DNA of 64,000 nt from Vandiemenella viatica (taxonomy: Eukaryota; Arthropoda; Insecta; Orthoptera; Morabidae), in the NCBI GenBank assembly GCA_031002005.1, contig JARYHS010008074.1:267841930-267905929 (forward strand), read 5' to 3'. Below are positions 56,588 through 64,000 of the stretch, in pieces (the first letter of the stretch is position 1; each line of letters begins with the position of its first letter). The notes beneath the pieces were generated by a model. It had not been told where the DNA came from. It saw nothing but the letters and a program-made list of their open reading frames with translations, and did not search any database. A program made the translations under genes and the position numbers.

Positions 56588-59500
56588 CTAACATTTGGTT
56601 TGAAAATACTCATCAGTACAGTAGAAGCAGTGGTCGAGCAAGTACTCCTTCACTGATGATATGAATTTAGTATTTTGTCTTACAGACTTGATCCTCTGTG
56701 GTAGTTTATTAAACAATCTGATTCCCATATGAAGTGGCCCTTTCTGACAGAAGGTAGTATTTGTTTGTTGTACATGAAAGTCTAGTGTCTGTCTAGTATT
56801 ATACAAGTGTATGTCACTGTTTGTTTGTAGTTTATACCCAGAAGCTACTATTTTTTTTAATGAATTTTATAGTTTCCAGTACATATAAACAGGGCAGTGG
56901 TAGAATTTTTAACTTTCTAAATAAATGTCTACATGAGGTTCTACTTCGTACTCCTTCAATAATTCTGATAATTTTTTTCTGGATTTTGAAGCATTTGATA
57001 CTAGGTGGGGAGTTCCCCCAGAAAATGATTCCATACCATAGCAATGAGTGTACATATGCAAAATAAATATGCCTAATGGTTTCATTAGATATGCAACCAA
57101 CTAAGATTCTCATCATGTAGCAGATAGTATTTAGTTTTTTACAAAGGTGTTCAATGTGTATGTTCCATTTTAAATTCTCTTGTATATGAATACCTAGAAA
57201 TTTTATATTCTCTACATTTTTAAGTAGTTTACCACTAAGTTTTACTGTAGGTAACTGTGTATCTAAATTATTTTTTGTCCTGAAGTGTATGGCATTTGTT
57301 TTTTCTGTATTTATTATTAGCTTATTTTGAGAAAACCAGTTTGCAATGTTTTTAGAAGTGTATTCAATATTTTTTAATAATTGTTCTTTGGTACATTCTT
57401 TCATTAAAATGGTGGTTTCATCTGCAAATTTAATATATTTTTGGCAGTTATTTGTTGTTTCCAGATCATTTATATATATTAAAAATAGGACAGGACCAAG
57501 TATTGATCCTTGTGGTACTCCGTATTTATGGTTTTGCAATCTGAGTGAACATAGTTTATACTGTTGTCAGTCTTAAAGCTACATACAACAATCTGTTTTC
57601 TATCATGCAGGTATGACTTTATCCAATTGTTAGCTACTCCTCTAACTCCCAGGTGGTCTAACTTTGAAAGCAAGATATTATGATCAATTACATCAAATGC
57701 CTTCGACAAGTCCAAGTATATTCCTGATATGTGTCCTTTCGCATCAAGAGTCTGTAGTATTTCTGTGTAAAATGAAAAAAGGGCAGTTTCGGTTGATTTA
57801 TTCTTTCTGAACCCATGTTGAGAATCTGAAAATACATTATTATTTTCTAAGAAGTTAACTAGTCTTTTGTGAAATAGTTTTTCTAAGATTTTAGAGAAAC
57901 ATGAGAGGACTGACACTGGACGGTAGTACGACACCTTATCTTTTTCCCCTTTTTTTAAAAAGGGGTTTTACTCTTGCTGTTTTAAGCCTATCTGGAAATA
58001 TTCCACTAGAAAATGAGCTATTGCATATATGAGAGAGAGGACAAGCTATAAACTCAGCACATTTTTTAATAGAAAATCTGGGACATCATCAATTCCAGAT
58101 GAAAATTTAGGTTTCAACTCCCCAATAACTTTTAATACTTCCTCTTCATTTGTTGGCTGAATAAAAAGGGTTTTGCTATTATCATGGTTGGCATTAGTTT
58201 GAGTGTTGATGTTGGACTTGCCAAAGTTTTTAGTAATCAAATCTTCGGCAATGTTTGAAAATATGTATTAAAGGTGTTAGAAATCTCTATAGGATCAGAT
58301 ATTATTTTCTTATTCTCTTCAAGCTGAATATTATGGTTATCTACCTGTCTTGCTCCTACTTCATTCTTCACTACCTTCCACATGGCTTTCATTTTATTGG
58401 TAGCTGAGGAAATATATCTATCTTTTTCTAGTTTCTTTGCTTGTCTTATTACCTTGTTAAGAACCTGTTTGTATTTTTTGAAATATTTATCAAATTCTGG
58501 AGTTGTTTCCTGTGTCTTAGAAGTTGCATGTAACAACTGTTTCTTTTTATTGATACTAAAATACCAGAGGTAATCCAGCCCTTTGCATTGTTTATTAGGC
58601 CTACATTTTGCTTTCGTGTTCTTAGTGGGAAGCATATTTCAAAATAATACAAAAATGTTCTTATAAATAAGTTATATTTCTCATTTGTATCAGTGCAATT
58701 ATATACTTCTTCCCATGTTTCATTTCTTAGGAGATTATTGAATTGGTTGATCTGTTGATCCTTAAAGCTACGTGATTTTATATTTGTATGTGTGTTAATG
58801 TTAGATTCTAATTTTAATGTTAAAACTTGTGCTAAATGGTCAGAATAACCTGTGTCAAATTCATCACATTATGTCTGTAGTTAGTATTATTTAGAAAAAT
58901 TTGGTCAATTGTTGTTGAAGAATTTTTTGTAATGTGTGTAGCTGTTTCTATCAGACTTTTAAGATTGAATGAGGATACAAGACTTAAAGTATCATTTGTC
59001 AACTTTGAATCCTTAGAAAAATCTATGTTAAAATCACCGCATATAATTACATTTCTATTTACTAATGGTAATGTTTTTAGTGCTTTCTCAAACATGTTAA
59101 GGAATATGTTACTGTCCCCATCTGGAGATCTGTATACACACATTAATATTATTTTATTTTTTGGAATGTATATTCCAGATATCTCAAAGTGTTTTTCTAT
59201 AGAATATTTTTGGATTGTACTAATTTCCTTAAAATCAATCTCGTTTTAATAAATATACAATTCCCTCCTTGTTTTGATTCACTTCTGCAAAAATATGTAG
59301 CTAAAGTTAAGTTAGGAAAGTTAGTAACATTCAGTTGAGAAGTACTGAGCCAGTGTTCTGTAAAGCATATGACTGCTACCTCATTAAGCTGTGTTGAAAG
59401 GAGTAATTCAATTTCATTTTTTTATTTTTAAGGGATTGCACATTTTGATGATAAATTATAAAGTTTGAATTTGCTTTTTCAGTATGTACATTTGCTCGAC

Positions 59501-59618
59501 CACTTACCTCTTTAACAGTGCCCTCTATTTTAATGCCTTTACTTGATTTGACATTTTTTCCTTTGTTATTCTCTTCAAAATTTACACTGTGATGGTTTTG
59601 TTCACTGTTCTTTAGCAC
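56588..59618 (-). pseudogene. Second-family ORF2: endonuclease and reverse transcriptase
   Basis: Reading overlaps the ORF1 stop at 59612. The endonuclease starts FIIYHQNVQSLKNK (59450) and has VCVYRSPDG and VIICGDFNIDF (59045). A linker follows at 58635-58237. Reverse transcriptase blocks are YYRPVSVLSCFSKILEKL (57930), QHGFRKNKSTETA, IYLDLSKAFDVIDH (57710), GVPQGSILGPVLF (57515) and FADETTILM (57420), then FLGIHIQENLKW and the C-terminus at 56806-56588. The catalytic motif reads FADE where active enzymes have xxDD, so one metal-binding Asp is lost. Several frameshifts are also present, near 59380, 58650, 58240 and 57530. Confidence 0.85.
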
Positions 59619-60911
59619 TTGTTGTGTATTCTCCTGCTCTGTGTCCAGTATAAAAAATCATCTTCTCTATTTAATGGTGAAATGATTTTTCTGTTACTAC
59701 GCCTGCTGGTTATAGGTGCTTGACTTCTTGAAGAATCACTCTGCTTTCCTTCTTTGATCTCAGCTTCACTTTCAGCACCTTCTTGACCTAGTACTGGTAC
59801 TTCTTGATAGCTACCAACTGTATTTTGTAACGGTATAGTTTTAAAGTTTCTGGTCATTTCCGTATTGCACTTTATGTTATTAATAATGTTTTCAGCCGTT
59901 ATGGTTTTACCTAAGTTATTTCTGTGTAGGCCATGTCGCGTGAAGTGACTTCTATCCGAGGAATCCAGTTCAATAAATTCTGCATTTTGAAAAGCACTGC
60001 AAATCTTCTTGAACTTTCTGTTTGTTGCAGTTATTTCAGTATTTACGCAGGACCATTCAATCAGGTCATGTCTGTGCGGTATGCTTGTTACGTAAAACTG
60101 GAGATCAGTTCTTGTTGTCAACACTTCTTTTAGTTTTCTGGTCGCATTTCTGGCTTCATTTTGATATACATCATTCGCTCCTCCCACTACAACACATGTG
60201 CTGCCGGGTGGCAGACTACCAGTATTTAATACTTCATTGAGAGGTGCACCTGGCTTTACTATTCCTGTCACAGAGAACTTTTCATTTTTAAAAACAGAAG
60301 CAAGTCCTTTCCCATGGCTATCCGTTAAAATAATACACGCTTTGTTTCTTCGTCACTTTCTTTCCAGGGTATTTACAGCTGTATTTATGTTTAATTTTTA
60401 TGCATCTGGTGTCATGTACTGTCTTCTCTTCTTGTGTAAGATGTTTCTCTTCAGATTTGAGAATCTCAAATCTATTTCTCGTTGGTAGCGAGATATTTTC
60501 ACAGTTTTTGATGGCACGACAACACTTCTTAGGTTTAATATGTACAACACTTTGTTCACTATTTTTATATGAATCTTCAGCATTGATTTCTTTGAGCACT
60601 GTTTTTAGGTTAACCACAAATTTCTGAGCAGCAGTTAATTCTTGTTTTACACATTGTAACACACTTTCATTCACGCCGGCATTATATTTTCTCATTGCAG
60701 TTTCAAGGTTATTACACATGGTTTGTCCACATTCACATACCGGGTTTATCATTACAAGTTTGTCTAAACAAGCATTATGAATCCATACATGCATAACTGA
60801 GCATAACCAGATGCCATTAATGACAGCTTCATTACACGAAACACATTTTAGATTAAAGAAATTTGCATTTTCTGTAAAGCGGTTGATCAACACTTCCACA
60901 CGCGACGCCAT
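59612..60911 (-). pseudogene. Second-family ORF1: zinc finger and SGNH esterase
   Basis: ATG at 60911 (MASRVEVLINRF) is followed by a PHD-like Cys/His cluster: CVSC, WLCSVMHVWIH, AC and CECG (residues about 20-70). The middle is basic. A frameshift near 60340-60370 moves the reading from the 197-codon frame to one that gives LTDSHGKG, the esterase nucleophile block with Ser and Asp in place. The frame 60271-59612 then has GSTCVVVGGANDVYQNE, the GxND block, and RSHFTRHGLHRNNLGK with the catalytic His. All esterase blocks are therefore present, unlike in the other family. ORF1 proteins of this type bind element RNA; what the esterase cleaves is unknown. Confidence 0.85.
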
Positions 60912-60950
60912 ATTGTAATCTTAAGACGTTGCTTATCTTTTACCTACAGA

Positions 60951-61188
60951 TTTAAAATTTTCATATTAAGTGTTTAAAAATTGGTTGTTTATTTATGCTA
61001 TAAATCTTTTCTATAGCTTGAAAACTGAGAACTTGAAAATTATTTCATTATTTTTTTTTTTCAATGTTTGCAATACATGGGAGATTGAGCTACAAAATCA
61101 AATATCTGTACTATTTTATATCTACAAAGTTCATACCTCATTTTAGTCCTTATAACTTAATGCACCTCTGAACATGAATGTAGCATTT
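60951..61188. other. Unassigned AT-rich DNA
   Basis: Sequence between the second-family 5' end and solo LTR F, with no recognised feature. Confidence 0.4.
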
Positions 61189-62790
61189 TGTTAGGGACTC
61201 AACCACATACCGGGGTGAGTATCGGCTTCTTCATCTAAACCGTTGCACCTTCATAATACTGTTAATGTTTAAGAAATGTTCAGAAACCATGGTTAACCTT
61301 CAGAAATCGCTAACTGCACAATAGAATCGGTCGCCACCTACCTAAACAAACCTTAGGTAAGAATGGTATTATCTTAGAAATGAGAAATGGTAAAGTTCAG
61401 ATCACAAAATCAATGCATTCTTGAAAAAAGTGCCACATATTACATATATTGCAGTTAGCCAAGGCATCAAACTTCTCATCACATGTAGATTGCAAGAAAT
61501 GAAGCAAATCAGGACCGCCGAAAAGTAAATTTACACTCTCCTACTAACTGTCCACATGCATTGTTAAGTTCAAAATTCAAACATGGCCTACCTGAAGAGC
61601 TCCAAACGCTACTTCGTGCTTCTATATCTTCCCATGATGCCCCACATCACAATGCGCTTGATTCTAACGACACGTCCTAACGTGACCGAGTTCTTCGCTG
61701 TTCTCTCGCTGTCCAACTCGCATTTCCTTTTATAAGAATGACATCTTACTACCGAAATCAAAAAATGTTCAAGAAAAATATTTTATCGGAGGGCTCTCAG
61801 AAAATCACTATGTGTAGAGCGTCTCCTAAGAAGTTTTATGATTAGTGGGTTTTAGTTCCAAATTTTGTCAGATCCTTGTAAAACATCTATTTTGTTAGTG
61901 CAATGGTATGGATATTTTGACTTACAGAGTGTAGTTTTTCAAGTTTACAATTTTTAGTTTAAACTATTACAAAAATGTTATTATACGACTGCTGATTCCA
62001 ATGAGCTAACTATCTTTCAAATATGTTAAGTATTCCAAAAGTTATTGATTTTCAAAAATCCAAAGTTGAAACCTTTGTCTTATGATTCTGCATGAAATTA
62101 CTATTTTCTTATTTACAGTTTATTTTACCAGGATATAGTTTACAGAGCTTTCCTTTAATTTATTTAAGCATTTTACAAGTGTTTTTAGTTACTGAAGTGG
62201 CTTTAAAGGTTCGTAATTTCAATTTAGAAGTGACCACATTTTCGCTTTATATTGCAACTTTAAAATTACTTATATCGTTTATTAGACGACTGGCAACTAC
62301 TGGAAACTTAAAGAATGTTTGACAGTATATTATTTAGTGGCATTAAAACTACTTTTTAAACTTGAAAATTATCTATTCAAGTTATAATCTTTTATTGGAG
62401 GGTGCACATGGCTCATTGTTTAAAAAAATCATGTTTACCATTTTTAACCTATTTAAAACTACAAATTATTAGTGAATTTTACTCTCATTGGTATAATTAT
62501 TATTATACAAGTGCTTTACAGTCTCGAAACATTTGGAAAATTAGCGATATGATCACATAATCCAACTTGGTTGTTTACAATTTTGGAGTTAAGGATTATG
62601 CTTATTTAGGTAAGTTTAAAAGTGGTTTCCTATTATAAACTGTTTATTTATTTTTATCTGTGTATTTACTTTCCTGACTTTAGTGCATCGTGAGTTTGTT
62701 TTTAAGCTGCAGTACTGTGTAGTAACATTAACCCTCTTTCTTATTGTTTTTTAGCTGATTATTAAAGATACAAAATTAAGGTAGCTTACA
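61189..62790 (+). repeat. Solo LTR copy F, complete
   Basis: It begins TGTTAGGGACTC and ACATACCGGGGTGAGTATCG (compare TACCGGGGTGGAGTATAGGC in copy B) and ends GGTAGCTTACA. ATTT lies on both sides (61185-61188 and 62791-62794). The length of 1,602 bp is slightly less than copy B. No retrotransposon interior adjoins either side. Confidence 0.8.
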
Positions 62791-63064
62791 ATTTTCTATT
62801 CGAAATTAGGCCAATTCCTTTATATGGCCACTGTTTGCCAATCATTTTGATCAAATCTGACTGTCTACTTCTTCGTATCATTTGAAAACTGTAAGAATAT
62901 TTGTATAAACTTACTTTGCTATTGAACTGAAATTAGCTCAACACTCTTTAAACTAATTTTACCAATTTATTAACAAAATCTAGGTTATTTGACACCAGCT
63001 TGTGCTCATGGTCACCTCCATGCACTGCTCCTAATTCAACAACCATCATTCTTCCTAAGCAACA

Positions 63065-63347
63065 TGTAAGGATCCAAGCTGCTATATCAGGGCTAGTATA
63101 GAGCTTAGATACCTTAACTGAATGTTTACTTGAAGTGAAATGTTCTCTAAATCTACATCAATAATTTTAAATTAACCATGTGGCTGCCTGGCATATTTAC
63201 CTGTAATGCTTATCACCTACCACTAAGTTTATTTGACCCAAAAGCTTAGAAAAGGATTACTGTTCAAGGTTAACACATTTGAAAAGTCCACTTGTTGAAA
63301 AATTTAAAGTTTATTCAAATCACCTTTGGAAAAACAGCAATTACAGT
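63065..63347 (+). repeat. LTR, 5' part of a further copy
   Basis: It starts TGTAAGGATCCAAGC (compare TGTAAGAACCCAAGC in copy B), and continues TATCAGGGCTAGTATAGAGC, TTAACCATGTGGCTGCCTGG and AAAGTTTATTCAAATCACC in the same order as A and B. At 63348 a hAT-like terminus interrupts it. The rest is probably beyond the window. Confidence 0.75.
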
Positions 63348-64000
63348 CAGTGGCAGCCCTAGCAAATTTTTCAGGTGGTGCGAAATCTCATTGTGGTGCC
63401 CCAAATGTGGAATCACTTATTCATGACTAAGGTGTTCCTATAGACAGATTGAAGAAAACATAAAACATATTTTTTTTTTTTTTTTACATCCTACTAATAT
63501 TATAAATGAAAAGTTTGCTTGAATGTTTTTACTCTTTCACGTCGAAACAGCTGAAAGGCTTAAAAGAAAATTTGGAATAATGTTATTGGCTATCTACTTC
63601 TATCCCGATCAAAAATTAGTTCCCCTGGAATTCAAATACGAATACATGTATGAATGGTTTATGAATTCCTCACAAGCAAAGCTGCGGGCAGAAGATAGTC
63701 TTTATATATTAATAACAATTCAAACCTCAGAAAGATTAATAAAGCATAGCAGTGGTTTGAATGAGAAACAACAGCAAATATGGAACACACTATGTATGAA
63801 AAGGTATATTTAAGCTATTATGGCGTACACAATGCTCATATCACATATACTTCAAATTCGCATAATTTTGATTTTTTTTTTTCAACAAAAAATGAGGAAA
63901 TAAAATCGTAACTAAAAAATCTAGATTTCCATCTTCATTGCTTTTGTCCTTTGGCAAAATGATTTTCTATAGATAAATTTGCAATATCTGACAGTATATC
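63348..64000. mobile_element. hAT-like element, left end, runs off the window
   Basis: CAGTGGCAGCCCTAGC at 63348 is a typical hAT terminus (compare CAGTGGCGTAGC at the 27.5-kb end), followed by a GGTGGTGC-type subterminal stretch. No transposase is visible in the remaining 650 bp, part of which is a Helitron-like insertion. Confidence 0.5.
63489..63698 (+). mobile_element. Short Helitron-like element
   Basis: It begins TCCTACTAATATTATAAATG after an A and ends GCTGCGGGCAGAAGATAG before a T, with AAGCAAAGCTGCGGGC as a weak terminal hairpin. The usual end of this arthropod repeat type is CTAG; here it is ATAG. The words ACTCTTTCACGTCGAAACAG and GAAAATTTGGAATAATGTTA are also characteristic. The frame that crosses it (63523-63813) is not a gene. 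Confidence 0.5.

Larger units (their letters stand above)
56338..60950 (-). mobile_element. CR1-group retrotransposon of a second family, minus strand
   Basis: From right to left: a short 5' UTR, ORF1 (zinc-finger-like region and SGNH esterase), ORF2 (endonuclease and reverse transcriptase), a 3' UTR with AATAAATACAAATACAAATAC, i.e. a tail of AAATAC units (56338-56365). The ORF1 esterase and the simple-repeat tail place it in the CR1/L2/Daphne range. At 4.6 kb it is close to full length. The sequence has little resemblance to the family of copies 1-4. Confidence 0.8.

Noticed and set aside
63523..63813. Frame of 96 codons as a gene
   Set aside because: It runs across a Helitron-like repeat whose non-coding words are recognisable.

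Overview
The window is repeat-dense, AT-rich nuclear DNA from an animal, most likely an insect. I recognise no intact host gene, tRNA, rRNA or CRISPR array. The case for an insect rests on the mobile-element mix: CR1-group, I-group and RTE non-LTR retrotransposons, mariner/Tc1, piggyBac and hAT transposons, Helitron-like repeats, and tRNA-derived SINEs. One SINE (39.0-39.25 kb) resembles families common in polyneopteran insects such as grasshoppers, crickets and cockroaches. The order is an inference, not something the sequence proves. Almost every coding region is a pseudogene with frameshifts or stops.

Layout. 0.6-7.1 kb: a Tc1-like element split by a solo LTR, which is itself split by a 5'-truncated CR1-group retrotransposon. 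7.2-8.1 kb: a decayed relative of that retrotransposon carrying a hAT-type MITE. 8.57-10.1 kb: an internally deleted piggyBac-like element. 11.5-12.8 kb: a mariner. 15.28-16.59 kb: another IS630/mariner-superfamily element. 17-20 kb: RTE-like remnants.

20.4-36.7 kb: one CR1-group copy cut into three pieces. The first cut is a 6.8-kb hAT-ended element that carries a short retro-insert, a Helitron-like element with a ~145-bp tandem array, a Tc1-like element, a MITE and two SINE-like copies. The second cut is a nearly full-length I-group retrotransposon (5.87 kb, minus strand) with a 12-bp target-site duplication. 39-48 kb: LTRs of one family, an unidentified coding remnant split by a solo LTR, and a hAT transposase pseudogene. 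49-54 kb: two SINEs and a split CR1 copy. 54.6-55 kb: a probable Penelope-like remnant. 56.3-60.95 kb: a second CR1-group family (minus strand) with both ORFs. 61.2-64 kb: a third solo LTR, the start of another LTR, a hAT-like terminus and a Helitron-like fragment.

The genes do not form a host pathway. They record successive insertions whose order can be read from nesting and target-site duplications. The most unusual structure is a series of stem-loops in the 3' region of the I-group element: the stem sequences differ from one another but remain perfectly complementary, and most share a similar loop.
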